A program made the translations under genes and the position numbers. A stretch of 64,000 nucleotides of DNA, from NCBI RefSeq assembly GCF_000006945.2, contig NC_003197.2:3286001-3350000 (forward strand), read 5' to 3'. This DNA is from Salmonella enterica subsp. enterica serovar Typhimurium str. LT2. Its GTDB lineage: Bacteria; Pseudomonadota; Gammaproteobacteria; Enterobacterales; Enterobacteriaceae. Of this stretch, positions 50,954-59,888 are shown in pieces (the first letter of the stretch is position 1; each line of letters starts with the position of its first letter). Below the pieces are notes generated by a model, which saw nothing but the letters and a program-made list of their open reading frames with translations, was not told where the DNA came from and did not search any database.

Positions 50954-53212
50954 TTACTCTTCGCTGTCGCCATGACTTACGCGATGCGGCGAATCAATCT
51001 CAATGCGATCGATACGCTGCAGGCCGCGCATTAATGTGCCACGGCGTCCGCGTTCACCGACCACCTTTTGTAACTCTTCAGGGCGCAGTTTGATTTTGCG
51101 CTTCCCGACATGGATAGTCAGAGTGCTTTGTGGCGGCAGCACGTACAGGTGCGCCAGTCCATCATCGCCTTTCGCCGCTTCTGCAGAGGGGATATTAATG
51201 ATCTTATTCCCTTTGCCTTTCGACAGCTGCGGCAGAGAGTCTACCGGGAACATCAACATCCGTCCGGCCTGGGTAATCGCCAGCAGCATATCGTGCTCGT
51301 CTTCAATCACCAGCGGCGGCATGACGTGCGCATTTTCCGGCAGTGTAATCAATGTCTTACCGGCACGGTTACGGGCAACCAGATCGTTAAACGTACAAAC
51401 GAAGCCGTAGCCCGCATCCGACGCCATCAGCAGTTTCTGGTCATCGCCTTCCATCAGCATATGCTCTACGGTCGCCCCCGGCGGCAGCGTGAGTTTGCCG
51501 GTCAGCGGCTCGCCCTGCCCACGCGCCGACGGAAGCGTAATGGGATCAATAGCATAGCTGCGCCCGGTGGTATCAATAAACACCACCGGTTGATTGCTCT
51601 TACCTTTCACCGCGGCTTTAAAGCTGTCGCCCGCTTTATAGTTAAGCCCCGGCGCATCAATATCATGACCTTTGGCGCTGCGCACCCAGCCCATCTGCGA
51701 CAGCACGATAGTCACCGGTTCGGACGGCAGCATATCGTGTTCGCTCATCGCTTTAGCTTCTTCGCGCTCACGCAGCGGAGAACGGCGATCGTCGCCATAG
51801 GCATCGGCGTCCGCCTGTAGTTCTTTTTTCAGCAAGGTATTCATTTTGCGTTCGGACGCGAGAATGCCCTGCAACTGGTCCCTCTCTTTTTCCAGCTCGT
51901 CCTGCTCGCCGCGAATTTTCATCTCTTCCAGTTTGGCGAGATGGCGCAGTTTCAGTTCGAGAATCGCTTCCGCCTGGGTTTCGCTGATGCCGAAACGCGA
52001 CATCAGCGCGGGTTTTGGCTCGTCTTCGCTACGGATAATCTCAATCACTTCGTCGATGTTGAGAAACGCCACCAGCAAACCTTCGAGGATATGCAGGCGC
52101 TTAAGCACTTTCTCCAGACGATAGTTCAGACGACGGCGCACCGTGTCGCGGCGGAACGCCAGCCACTCGGTGAGGATCTCCAGCAGGTTTTTCACCGCCG
52201 GACGACCATCCAGACCGATCATGTTCAGGTTAATACGGTAGCTTTTTTCCAGATCGGTGGTGGCGAACAGATGGTTCATCACCTGTTCCATATCCACACG
52301 GTTGGAGCGTGGCACAATCACTAAACGCGTCGGGTTTTCGTGATCCGATTCATCGCGCAGATCGTCCACCATCGGCAGTTTTTTATTACGCATCTGCGCA
52401 GCAATCTGCTCCAGCACTTTCGCGCCAGAGACCTGATGCGGCAGCGCGGAAATTACCACAGCGCCGTCTTCTTTGGTCCATACCGCGCGCATACGCACGG
52501 AGCCCCGCCCGTTTTCGTAAATTTTACGAATTTCCGCACGTGGGGTAATGATCTCCGCTTCGGTCGGGTAATCCGGCCCCTGAACGATATCCAGCAACTG
52601 ATCCAGCGTCGTTTTCGGCTGCTCAATCAGCGTAATCGCCGCTTTCGCCACTTCGCGCAGGTTGTGCGGCGGGATATCTGTTGCCATGCCCACCGCAATA
52701 CCGGTGGTGCCGTTCAGCAGGATGTTCGGCAGACGCGCCGGTAACATTTTCGGTTCCTGCATGGTGCCGTCGAAGTTTGGCACCCAGTCCGCCGTCCCCT
52801 GACCGAGTTCGCTTAACAGCAGCTCGGCGTATTTGGACAGGCGGGATTCGGTATAACGCATCGCCGCGAATGACTTCGGATCATCCGGCGCGCCCCAGTT
52901 CCCCTGGCCATCGACCAGCGGGTAACGGTAAGAGAACGGCTGCGCCATCAGCACCATGGCTTCATAGCAGGCGCTGTCGCCATGCGGGTGATACTTACCC
53001 AGTACGTCACCAACGGTACGGGCGGATTTTTTAAATTTAGCGGTGGCGTTCAGCCCCAGCTCTGACATCGCATAGACGATGCGGCGCTGTACCGGCTTCA
53101 GGCCGTCGCCAATAAACGGCAACGCACGATCCATGATCACGTACATGGAGTAGTTTAAGTAGGCGTTTTCCGTAAATTCATGTAGCGCAAGGCGCTCTGC
53201 CATATCGCTCAT
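50954..53212 (-). CDS. parC: DNA topoisomerase IV subunit A
   Basis: Cuts and rejoins DNA to unlink daughter chromosomes; partner ParE is also in this window. Starting at MSDMAERLALHEFTENAY gives the usual 752 residues; eight extra upstream codons lack a ribosome site. The winged-helix and tower region includes HPHGDSACYEAMVLMAQPF, with Ser80 and Glu84 in the quinolone region unchanged and Thr57 as in wild-type Salmonella; the catalytic tyrosine is in AAMRYTESRL near residue 120. The C-terminal beta-pinwheel ends KLRPEELQKVVGERGRRGTL. No resistance substitution is seen at these sites. Confidence 0.98.
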   Translation of the reverse strand: MSDMAERLALHEFTENAYLNYSMYVIMDRALPFIGDGLKPVQRRIVYAMSELGLNATAKFKKSARTVGDVLGKYHPHGDSACYEAMVLMAQPFSYRYPLVDGQGNWGAPDDPKSFAAMRYTESRLSKYAELLLSELGQGTADWVPNFDGTMQEPKMLPARLPNILLNGTTGIAVGMATDIPPHNLREVAKAAITLIEQPKTTLDQLLDIVQGPDYPTEAEIITPRAEIRKIYENGRGSVRMRAVWTKEDGAVVISALPHQVSGAKVLEQIAAQMRNKKLPMVDDLRDESDHENPTRLVIVPRSNRVDMEQVMNHLFATTDLEKSYRINLNMIGLDGRPAVKNLLEILTEWLAFRRDTVRRRLNYRLEKVLKRLHILEGLLVAFLNIDEVIEIIRSEDEPKPALMSRFGISETQAEAILELKLRHLAKLEEMKIRGEQDELEKERDQLQGILASERKMNTLLKKELQADADAYGDDRRSPLREREEAKAMSEHDMLPSEPVTIVLSQMGWVRSAKGHDIDAPGLNYKAGDSFKAAVKGKSNQPVVFIDTTGRSYAIDPITLPSARGQGEPLTGKLTLPPGATVEHMLMEGDDQKLLMASDAGYGFVCTFNDLVARNRAGKTLITLPENAHVMPPLVIEDEHDMLLAITQAGRMLMFPVDSLPQLSKGKGNKIINIPSAEAAKGDDGLAHLYVLPPQSTLTIHVGKRKIKLRPEELQKVVGERGRRGTLMRGLQRIDRIEIDSPHRVSHGDSEE

Positions 53213-53278
53213 TAACAGGGGATCCTCAATCTGCATGCTGACCGTTCGGACGGCAATATTGCCGCAGATAATACCCTA

Positions 53279-53307
53279 TCTCACGGTCTGAGTCACAAAC
53301 CGTGAGA
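53279..53307 (-). terminator. Hairpin downstream of the AraC/GyrI-like gene
   Basis: TCTCACGGT pairs exactly with ACCGTGAGA across an 11-base loop, 16 bases after the regulator stop. It probably separates that gene from parC on the same strand. Confidence 0.55.
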
Positions 53308-53322
53308 CAGGTGGCGAGGAAG

Positions 53323-54189
53323 TTAACGAAGCGGCAGATAGATATCCGTCAGCAGCTCATGTTCCGCGACCTCATGGACGAAATTCAGGTACTGGAAGAA
53401 GACCGGAAAATCGCGCGGCGTCTCACCGCTGGCGGGTAGCCATTCGCGGAATAAATACCACACGCTCTCCGGGAGGCTGTCGAGCGATCCCTGATGGCGC
53501 ACCACCGCGCAGCGCCCGCCAGGAATCTCGCTATTCACCACGCCAACGTCATTTTCGGCTATCGGCTGGCGGACGCTGCCGCAGATATCAAAGCGGAATT
53601 GAGCCGGCGGCGTCGTCTGCGGGTCGTGCCAGGCAATACCAAAAGTTTGACTGCTGGCAATCGGCGACTGGCCCGTTTCGCGTCGCCATGCAATAAATTT
53701 CGCCGCGCTGGCGTTGACCTTATCCGGATGCCCCAGATGCGTCAGCATCGCGACGCGGGTAGGTGGAAATTCAACGATTTTTACGTCCATGACATGCTGC
53801 TCCTGTAACGCAAGTTTAGGAACGCGCTGGTGCCAGGCCAGCCAGTCCGGCGATTGCCGAAACCGGCGCGGGCTTTGACCAAACGCGGTTTTGAAAGCAC
53901 GTGTGAACGACTCCGGATTCTGAAACCCGGCATCCAGCGCGATATCGATAACTTTATCCTGCGGGTTAAACGCCAGCCGCCATGACGCGCGGCGCAAACG
54001 CAACCACTGGATATAGCGATAGAGCGGAAGCCCGCTCCAGGTGGTAAACTGCCGGTGAAAATGAAACGGCGAGCTGTGCGCCATCCGGCTTAACGCCTCA
54101 ATCGACAGAGGCTCATCCAGATGACGCTCAATGTGGTCGCAAACGCGCCGCAGACGTTCGGAATAAGCCGCGCTGATCAGGTCATTCAT
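53323..54189 (-). CDS. AraC-family regulator with GyrI-like effector domain (Rob/SoxS-type HTH)
   Basis: 288 residues from the ATG at 54189, six bases after AAGGAGG; ten more upstream codons are not needed. Residues 5-110 are the DNA-binding domain, with HTH 1 in PLSIEALSRMAHSSPFHFHRQFTTWSG and HTH 2 in VIDIALDAGFQNPESFTRAFKTAFGQSP. Residues 130-288 form a GyrI-like (SOUL/small-molecule binding) domain ending in the usual EVAEHELLTDIYLPL. This is the architecture of Rob and of many drug-responsive activators. It sits between parC and visP, where E. coli K-12 has ygiS/ygiT-type genes. Target genes are unknown. STM3175 by position. Confidence 0.88.
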   Translation of the reverse strand: MNDLISAAYSERLRRVCDHIERHLDEPLSIEALSRMAHSSPFHFHRQFTTWSGLPLYRYIQWLRLRRASWRLAFNPQDKVIDIALDAGFQNPESFTRAFKTAFGQSPRRFRQSPDWLAWHQRVPKLALQEQHVMDVKIVEFPPTRVAMLTHLGHPDKVNASAAKFIAWRRETGQSPIASSQTFGIAWHDPQTTPPAQFRFDICGSVRQPIAENDVGVVNSEIPGGRCAVVRHQGSLDSLPESVWYLFREWLPASGETPRDFPVFFQYLNFVHEVAEHELLTDIYLPLR

Positions 54190-54260
54190 CACTGCCTCCT
54201 TGTGGCCTATTCTGCCCACCGGGCGGCTGTGAATCCTGACCGATCTTGCGCAATGTGGGA

Positions 54261-54653
54261 TTACGGATTCACTTTACGAATCTGTTTTACGTCGATTTCG
54301 ACAGAGTTCCAGTCTTTATCCACTTCGCCCTGAATTTCAACGGTATCCTGCGGGGTTACGGTCAGGCCGTTCCAGCGCTTGTGGTCAATGTCCACATTGA
54401 TAGTACCGGTCGCATCTTTAAACACATACAGATCGTCGGAAATGCGCTCGACGATATTCCCGCGCAGCGTTACCCACGCATCGTCACGCAGCGATTTAGC
54501 GCTCTCTACCGTCGTGCTGCTGCCGTTCGGGCCGACAAATCCGCCGCCTTGCGTTTGCGTCGCCGACGGGCCGGAGAAACCGCCCTGCTGAGCCGCCAGA
54601 ACCGGGGTAGAACACAGTGCCATAACGGCAACGATTGCAGCTAATTTTTTCAT
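54261..54653 (-). CDS. visP: Periplasmic OB-fold stress protein (BOF family), VisP
   Basis: 130 residues with a signal peptide (KKLAAIVAVMALCSTPVLAA) and a single bacterial OB-fold domain: VTLRGNIVERISDDLYVFKDATGTINVDID, then PQDTVEIQGEVDKDWNSVEIDVKQIRKV. Orthologue of E. coli YgiW. In Salmonella, VisP (STM3176) binds peptidoglycan sugars and interacts with the lipid A enzyme LpxO to aid stress resistance in macrophages. It is divergent from qseB, and QseBC influences its expression. Confidence 0.93.
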   Translation of the reverse strand: MKKLAAIVAVMALCSTPVLAAQQGGFSGPSATQTQGGGFVGPNGSSTTVESAKSLRDDAWVTLRGNIVERISDDLYVFKDATGTINVDIDHKRWNGLTVTPQDTVEIQGEVDKDWNSVEIDVKQIRKVNP

Positions 54654-54804
54654 GATTACTTTTCCCTTTCATGTCGTTTCAGATCCATTTAATAAGGTAA
54701 TCCTTAACAACTTCTTAAGGCAAAAAAAGAATCTTTTTTTCTGTACATCGCCTGCGGCGACAAGGTTAACTGACGGCAACGCGAGTTACCGCAAGGAAGA
54801 ACAG

Positions 54805-55464
54805 ATGCGAATTTTACTGGTAGAAGATGACACACTTATTGGCGATGGCATAAAAGCGGGCCTGAGTAAAATGGGTTTCAGCGTCGACTGGTTTACCGAG
54901 GGACGTCCGGGCAAAGAGGCGCTTTACAGCGCGCCTTATGATGCGGTTATTTTAGATTTGACGCTGCCAGGCATGGACGGACGGGATATTTTGCGCGAAT
55001 GGCGCGAAAAGGGTAAACAGGAACCGGTACTGATCCTGACGGCGCGCGACGCGTTAGCAGAGCGCGTCGAGGGGCTACGTCTGGGCGCCGATGACTATTT
55101 ATGTAAACCTTTCGCGCTCATTGAGGTCGCCGCCCGTCTGGAGGCGCTGGTACGCCGCGCCAGCGGTCAGGCCAGTAGCGAATTGCGCCACGGCCAGGTG
55201 ACGCTCAATCCAGGCAATCTCGTCGCGACGCTTGCCGGCGAACCACTGGCCCTAAAACCAAAAGAGTTCGCGTTGCTGGAACTCTTACTGCGCAACAAAG
55301 GTCGCGTGCTGCCGCGCAAGCTTATTGAAGAGAAGCTGTATAACTGGGATGACGACGTGTCCAGCAATGCAGTGGAAGTCCATGTTCATCATTTACGCCG
55401 CAAGCTCGGCAGCGAATTTATTCGCACCGTGCACGGCATCGGCTACACCCTGGGTGACGCATGA
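54805..55464 (+). CDS. qseB: Response regulator QseB (PreA)
   Basis: OmpR-family regulator of 219 residues. The start ATG follows AAGGAAGAACAG; a frame beginning 51 codons earlier is rejected because MRILLVEDDTLIGDGI is the standard receiver start. Receiver acidic pocket: ED near residues 8-9, phospho-acceptor Asp51 in DAVILDLTLPGMDG, Thr in LILTARDAL, Lys in DYLCKPF. The C-terminal winged helix binds DNA (NAVEVHVHHLRRKLG). Overlaps qseC by four bases; called PreA in Salmonella. Confidence 0.97.
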   Translation: MRILLVEDDTLIGDGIKAGLSKMGFSVDWFTEGRPGKEALYSAPYDAVILDLTLPGMDGRDILREWREKGKQEPVLILTARDALAERVEGLRLGADDYLCKPFALIEVAARLEALVRRASGQASSELRHGQVTLNPGNLVATLAGEPLALKPKEFALLELLLRNKGRVLPRKLIEEKLYNWDDDVSSNAVEVHVHHLRRKLGSEFIRTVHGIGYTLGDA

Positions 55465-56810
55465 AATTGACGCAACGTCTCAGCCTGCGCGTCAGGCTGA
55501 CGCTTATTTTCCTGATTCTGGTCTCCATCACCTGGGCAATCTCCAGTTTTGTGGCCTGGAGAAAGACGACGGATAATGTCGACGAGCTGTTTGACACACA
55601 GTTGATGTTGTTCGCCAGACGGCTTAGCACCCTCGATCTTAACGAGATCAACGCCCCGCAGCGCATGGCGCATACGCCAAAGAAATTAAAACATGGGCAT
55701 ATCGATGACGATGCGCTGGCGTTCGCCATCTTTTCCGCTGACGGCAAAATGTTGCTGCATGATGGCGACAACGGCCAGGATATTCCGTATCGCTATCGCC
55801 GGGAAGGTTTCGACAATGGCTATCTGAAGGATGACAACGACCTCTGGCGTTTTTTGTGGTTGAACTCGGCGGACGGCAAGTATCGTATCGTCGTCGGTCA
55901 GGAGTGGGATTACCGCGAAGATATGGCGCTGGCGATCGTGGCGGCGCAATTAACGCCGTGGCTGATCGCCCTTCCCTTCATGCTGCTAATTTTATTACTC
56001 CTGCTTCACCGCGAGCTCAGACCATTGAAAAAACTGGCGCAGGCGCTACGCTTCCGGTCGCCGGAATCGGAAACGCCGCTCGACGCCAAAGGCGTACCGA
56101 GCGAGGTTCGCCCACTGGTCGAAGCGCTTAATCAGCTTTTTAGCCGCATCCACTCCATGATGGTGCGCGAACGGCGATTTACCTCCGACGCCGCCCATGA
56201 ATTGCGCAGCCCGCTGGCCGCGCTGAAAGTACAAACCGAGGTGGCGCAGCTCTCGGGCGACGATCCGCTATCGCGTGATAAAGCGCTGACCCAGCTCCAT
56301 GCGGGGATCGATCGCGCCACGCGACTGGTCGATCAGCTACTGACGTTATCGCGTCTCGACTCGCTCAATAATTTGCAGGATGTAGCGGAGATTTCGCTGG
56401 AAGAGCTGCTGCAGTCCGCGGTAATGGATATTTATCATCCGGCGCAGCAGGCGAATATCGACGTGCGTTTACAGCTTAACGCCCATGACGTCATACGTAC
56501 CGGCCAGCCGCTACTCTTAAGCCTGTTAGTGCGTAACCTGCTGGATAATGCGATTCGCTACAGTCCGCAGGGCAGCGTCGTCGACGTTACCTTACATGCC
56601 CGCAGCTTCACCGTCAGAGATAATGGCCCCGGCGTAGCGCCAGAGATTCTGACGCATATCGGCGAGCGTTTTTACCGCCCGCCAGGCCAAAGTGTGACCG
56701 GCAGCGGTCTGGGATTATCAATCGTCCGCCGCATCGCTACGCTGCACGGCATGACGGTGTCGTTTGGCAACGCCGCGGAAGGTGGATTTGAGGCCGTAGT
56801 AAGTTGGTAA
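55461..56810 (+). CDS. qseC: Sensor histidine kinase QseC (PreB)
   Basis: 449-residue inner-membrane kinase. Two membrane helices (LTLIFLILVSITWAISSFVAW and LTPWLIALPFMLLILLLLL) enclose a periplasmic sensor of about 120 residues. The HAMP-like linker leads to the H-box FTSDAAHELRSPLAALKVQ with the phosphorylated histidine, then N-box LLRNLLDNAIRYSPQG and G-boxes VRDNGPGVAPEI and GSGLGLSIVRRIA. QseC is described as sensing autoinducer-3 and catecholamines in E. coli. It is translationally coupled to qseB. Confidence 0.97.
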   Translation: MKLTQRLSLRVRLTLIFLILVSITWAISSFVAWRKTTDNVDELFDTQLMLFARRLSTLDLNEINAPQRMAHTPKKLKHGHIDDDALAFAIFSADGKMLLHDGDNGQDIPYRYRREGFDNGYLKDDNDLWRFLWLNSADGKYRIVVGQEWDYREDMALAIVAAQLTPWLIALPFMLLILLLLLHRELRPLKKLAQALRFRSPESETPLDAKGVPSEVRPLVEALNQLFSRIHSMMVRERRFTSDAAHELRSPLAALKVQTEVAQLSGDDPLSRDKALTQLHAGIDRATRLVDQLLTLSRLDSLNNLQDVAEISLEELLQSAVMDIYHPAQQANIDVRLQLNAHDVIRTGQPLLLSLLVRNLLDNAIRYSPQGSVVDVTLHARSFTVRDNGPGVAPEILTHIGERFYRPPGQSVTGSGLGLSIVRRIATLHGMTVSFGNAAEGGFEAVVSW

Positions 56811-56916
56811 CAGAGACTTTTGCCAAAAACGCAAAAGACTTTGCACATTTTGCTAATTTCACCGCACCGCCCGTCAGCGTAGAATCAGCAGCAAACGCAT
56901 TTCTTGAGGACACAAA

Positions 56917-57498
56917 ATGAGTAACATCCTGATTATCAACGGGGCGAAAAAATTCGCGCACTCCAACGGCCAGTTGAATGACACCCTGACCGAAGTTGCC
57001 GATGGGCTGCTGCGCGATCTGGGTCATCAGGTTAAGATCGTCCGCGCCGACAGCGACTATGACATTAAAGAAGAGGTGCAGAATTTCGTCTGGGCTGACG
57101 TGGTGATTTGGCAGATGCCAGGCTGGTGGATGGGCGCGCCATGGACAGTAAAAAAATATATGGATGATGTCTTTACCGAAGGTCACGGTACGCTCTATGC
57201 CAGCGATGGCCGCACGCGTTCCGATGCCGCTAAAAAGTACGGTTCCGGCGGTCTGGTGCAGGGGAAAAAATATATGCTGTCACTGACGTGGAACGCGCCG
57301 ATGGAAGCATTTACCGAAAAAGATCAGTTTTTCCACGGTGTAGGCGTAGATGGCGTCTATCTGCCATTCCATAAAGCCAACCAGTTCCTGGGCATGGACG
57401 CGCTGCCAACGTTTATTGCCAACGACGTGATTAAAATGCCGGATGTTCCGCGCTATACCGCAGAATATCGCAAGCATCTGAGCGAAATTTTTGCTTAA
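56917..57498 (+). CDS. mdaB: NADPH:quinone reductase (modulator of drug activity B)
   Basis: Cytoplasmic flavodoxin-like FAD enzyme of 193 residues that reduces quinones by two electrons and so limits oxidative stress. The fold marks are LIINGAKKFAHSNGQLNDTL at the start, the flavin loop VVIWQMPGWWMGAPWTVKKYMDDVF near 70, and GKKYMLSLTWNAPMEAF near 115. It follows qseC by 106 bases and is usually under QseBC control. ygiN, encoding a quinol-handling partner, follows by 31 bases. Confidence 0.96.
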   Translation: MSNILIINGAKKFAHSNGQLNDTLTEVADGLLRDLGHQVKIVRADSDYDIKEEVQNFVWADVVIWQMPGWWMGAPWTVKKYMDDVFTEGHGTLYASDGRTRSDAAKKYGSGGLVQGKKYMLSLTWNAPMEAFTEKDQFFHGVGVDGVYLPFHKANQFLGMDALPTFIANDVIKMPDVPRYTAEYRKHLSEIFA

Positions 57499-57529
57499 CT
57501 GGTCATCCTGGAATTAGAAGGAGTTAACC

Positions 57530-57844
57530 ATGCTTACCGTCATTGCCGAAATTCGCACGCGTCCGGGCCAACATCACCGTCAGGCCGTCCTCGACCAGTT
57601 TGCGAAAATTATTCCAACCGTTCTTAAAGAAGAGGGGTGCCACGGTTACGCGCCGATGGTGGATCATGCCGCGGGCGTGAGTTTTCAGACTCTGGCGCCT
57701 GACTCGATCGTGATGATTGAACAGTGGGAAAGCGTTGCGCACCTTGAGGCACATCTGCAAACCCCGCATATGAAAGCCTACAGCGACGCGGTAAAAGACG
57801 ATGTGCTGGAAATGAATATTCGTATTCTGGAATCCGGCGTTTAA
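57530..57844 (+). CDS. ygiN: Quinol monooxygenase YgiN (ABM family)
   Basis: 104-residue antibiotic-biosynthesis-monooxygenase-type ferredoxin fold, active as a dimer without cofactor. E. coli YgiN oxidises menadiol, the product of MdaB, giving a quinone redox cycle. Typical elements are MLTVIAEIRTRPGQHHRQAVL and VMIEQWESVAHLEAHLQTPHMKAY. AGAAGGAGTTAACC is a strong ribosome site. Confidence 0.96.
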   Translation: MLTVIAEIRTRPGQHHRQAVLDQFAKIIPTVLKEEGCHGYAPMVDHAAGVSFQTLAPDSIVMIEQWESVAHLEAHLQTPHMKAYSDAVKDDVLEMNIRILESGV

Positions 57845-57860
57845 GTTATTACCCTCGTCT

Positions 57861-57909
57861 GACGTCGCCCTGATGCGATGCGCAAGTGTCGCCATCAGGC
57901 TGCGGCGTC
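57861..57909. terminator. Hairpin/REP-like dyad between ygiN and parE
   Basis: GACG, CGC and CCTGATG pair with CATCAGG, GCG and CGTC across the segment 57861-57909. It lies 16 bases after the ygiN stop, between convergent genes. Confidence 0.55.
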
Positions 57910-57968
57910 ATGTCGGATTCGCTTATCCGGCCTGCGGCATGCAGACCAGATAAAGCGTGCAACAACCG

Positions 57969-59861
57969 TTACACGTCGAGATCCGCGAGATCGCCTTTTT
58001 CCTGTAGCCAGTTGCGTCGATCTTCAGAACGTTTCTTCGCCAGCAGCATATCCATCATCGCATTAGTACGCTGATCGTCTTCATCGCTAATGGTGAGCTG
58101 CACCAGGCGGCGAGTATTCGGATCAAGCGTGGTTTCGCGTAACTGCATCGGGTTCATTTCTCCCAGGCCTTTGAAACGCTGTACGTTCGGCTTGCCTTTC
58201 TTACGCTTCAGTTGTTCCAGTACGCCCGCCTTCTCTTCTTCCGTCAGCGCGTAATAGACCTCTTTACCCAAATCGATACGGTATAGCGGCGGTAGCGCGA
58301 CGTAGACATGACCATTCTTCACCAGCGCGCGGAAGTGTCTGACAAACAGCGCGCAAAGCAGAGTAGCGATATGCAAACCATCGGAGTCCGCATCCGCCAG
58401 GATACAGATCTTGCCGTAGCGCAGCTGACTCAGATCGTCGCTGTCCGGATCGATACCGATCGCCACGGAAATATCATGCACTTCTTGCGAGGCCAGCACT
58501 TCATCGGAAGAGACCTCCCAGGTGTTAAGGATCTTACCTTTGAGCGGCATGATCGCCTGATATTCGCGATCGCGCGCCTGCTTGGCGGAACCGCCCGCCG
58601 AATCCCCTTCCACAAGGAACAGCTCGGTCCGATTAAGATCCTGCGCGGTACAGTCCGCCAGTTTCCCCGGCAACGCCGGGCCGCTGGTGAGCTTTTTGCG
58701 CACCACTTTTTTTGCGGCGCGCAGTCGCCGCTGCGCGCTGGCAATCGCCATCTCTGCCAGTTGTTCCGCCGCCTGCACGTTCTGGTTCAGCCACAGGCTG
58801 AAGGCATCTTTCACCACGCCGGAAACAAATGCCGCACATTGACGCGACGACAGACGCTCTTTGGTCTGCCCGGCAAATTGCGGGTCCTGCATTTTCACGG
58901 AAAGCACATAAGCGCAGCGATCCCAGATATCTTCCGCCGACAGTTTGACGCCGCGCGGCAGAATATTGCGGTATTCGCAAAATTCGCGCATCGCGTCGAG
59001 CAGGCCCTGGCGCAGACCGTTGACGTGCGTCCCCCCCTGCATGGTCGGGATCAGGTTGACGTAGCTTTCCGTCAGTAATTCGCCGCCTTCCGGCAGCCAC
59101 AATAGCGCCCAGTCAACCGCTTCCGTTTCACCGTTAAAATTACCGATAAACGGCTTTTCCGGCAGCGTCGGCAGGCCGTTTACCGCTTCGCCCAGATAGT
59201 CGTTCAGACCATCCTGGTAGCACCAGCGCTGCTCGCTGTTATTCACTTCATCTTTAAAAGTGATTTCCACGCCGGGACACAGCACCGCTTTTGCTTTCAG
59301 AACGTGCATTAAGCGAGAGACAGAAAAACGCGGGCTGTCGAAGAAACTTTCGTCCGGCCAGAAATGGACGCTGGTTCCAGTATTACGTTTACCGCAGGTG
59401 CCGACAACCTGCAAATCCTGCACTTTTTCGCCGTTTTCAAACGCGATGTTATAGACCTGACCGTCGCGGCGCACGGTCACTTCCACGCGCTTTGACAGGG
59501 CATTTACTACCGAAATCCCCACCCCATGCAGACCACCAGAGAACTGATAGTTCTTATTGGAGAATTTACCGCCGGCATGAAGCCGACAGAGGATCAGTTC
59601 TACCGCCGGAACCCCCTCTTCCGGATGGATATCCACCGGCATCCCGCGTCCGTCGTCAATCACTTCCAGCGATTGATCGGCATGTAAAATGACATCCACG
59701 CGTTTGGCGTGACCTGCCAGTGCTTCATCCACACTATTATCAATCACTTCCTGACCCAAATGGTTGGGGCGGGTCGTATCGGTGTACATCCCCGGGCGGC
59801 GGCGTACCGGCTCAAGCCCAGTGAGTACCTCAATGGCATCAGCGTTATAAGTTTGCGTCAT
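57969..59861 (-). CDS. parE: DNA topoisomerase IV subunit B
   Basis: ATPase subunit of topoisomerase IV, 630 residues. GHKL ATP-binding motifs are EVIDNSVDEALAGHAKRVDV (with the catalytic glutamate), VIDDGRGMPVDIHPEEG and GGLHGVGISVVNALS. The TOPRIM domain has ELFLVEGDSAGGSAKQARDR and ILADADSDGLHIATLL. It is the last gene of the nudF-yqiB-cpdA-yqiA-parE cluster and starts 27 bases after yqiA. The sequence is of normal length and intact. Confidence 0.98.
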   Translation of the reverse strand: MTQTYNADAIEVLTGLEPVRRRPGMYTDTTRPNHLGQEVIDNSVDEALAGHAKRVDVILHADQSLEVIDDGRGMPVDIHPEEGVPAVELILCRLHAGGKFSNKNYQFSGGLHGVGISVVNALSKRVEVTVRRDGQVYNIAFENGEKVQDLQVVGTCGKRNTGTSVHFWPDESFFDSPRFSVSRLMHVLKAKAVLCPGVEITFKDEVNNSEQRWCYQDGLNDYLGEAVNGLPTLPEKPFIGNFNGETEAVDWALLWLPEGGELLTESYVNLIPTMQGGTHVNGLRQGLLDAMREFCEYRNILPRGVKLSAEDIWDRCAYVLSVKMQDPQFAGQTKERLSSRQCAAFVSGVVKDAFSLWLNQNVQAAEQLAEMAIASAQRRLRAAKKVVRKKLTSGPALPGKLADCTAQDLNRTELFLVEGDSAGGSAKQARDREYQAIMPLKGKILNTWEVSSDEVLASQEVHDISVAIGIDPDSDDLSQLRYGKICILADADSDGLHIATLLCALFVRHFRALVKNGHVYVALPPLYRIDLGKEVYYALTEEEKAGVLEQLKRKKGKPNVQRFKGLGEMNPMQLRETTLDPNTRRLVQLTISDEDDQRTNAMMDMLLAKKRSEDRRNWLQEKGDLADLDV

Positions 59862-59888
59862 GGTTTAATTAGCAATTCGAATTGATTG

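Noticed and set aside
54652..54804. 51-codon upstream extension of qseB
   Set aside because: Overlaps the divergent visP promoter region; receiver domains begin at MRILLVEDD and AAGGAAG precedes that ATG.
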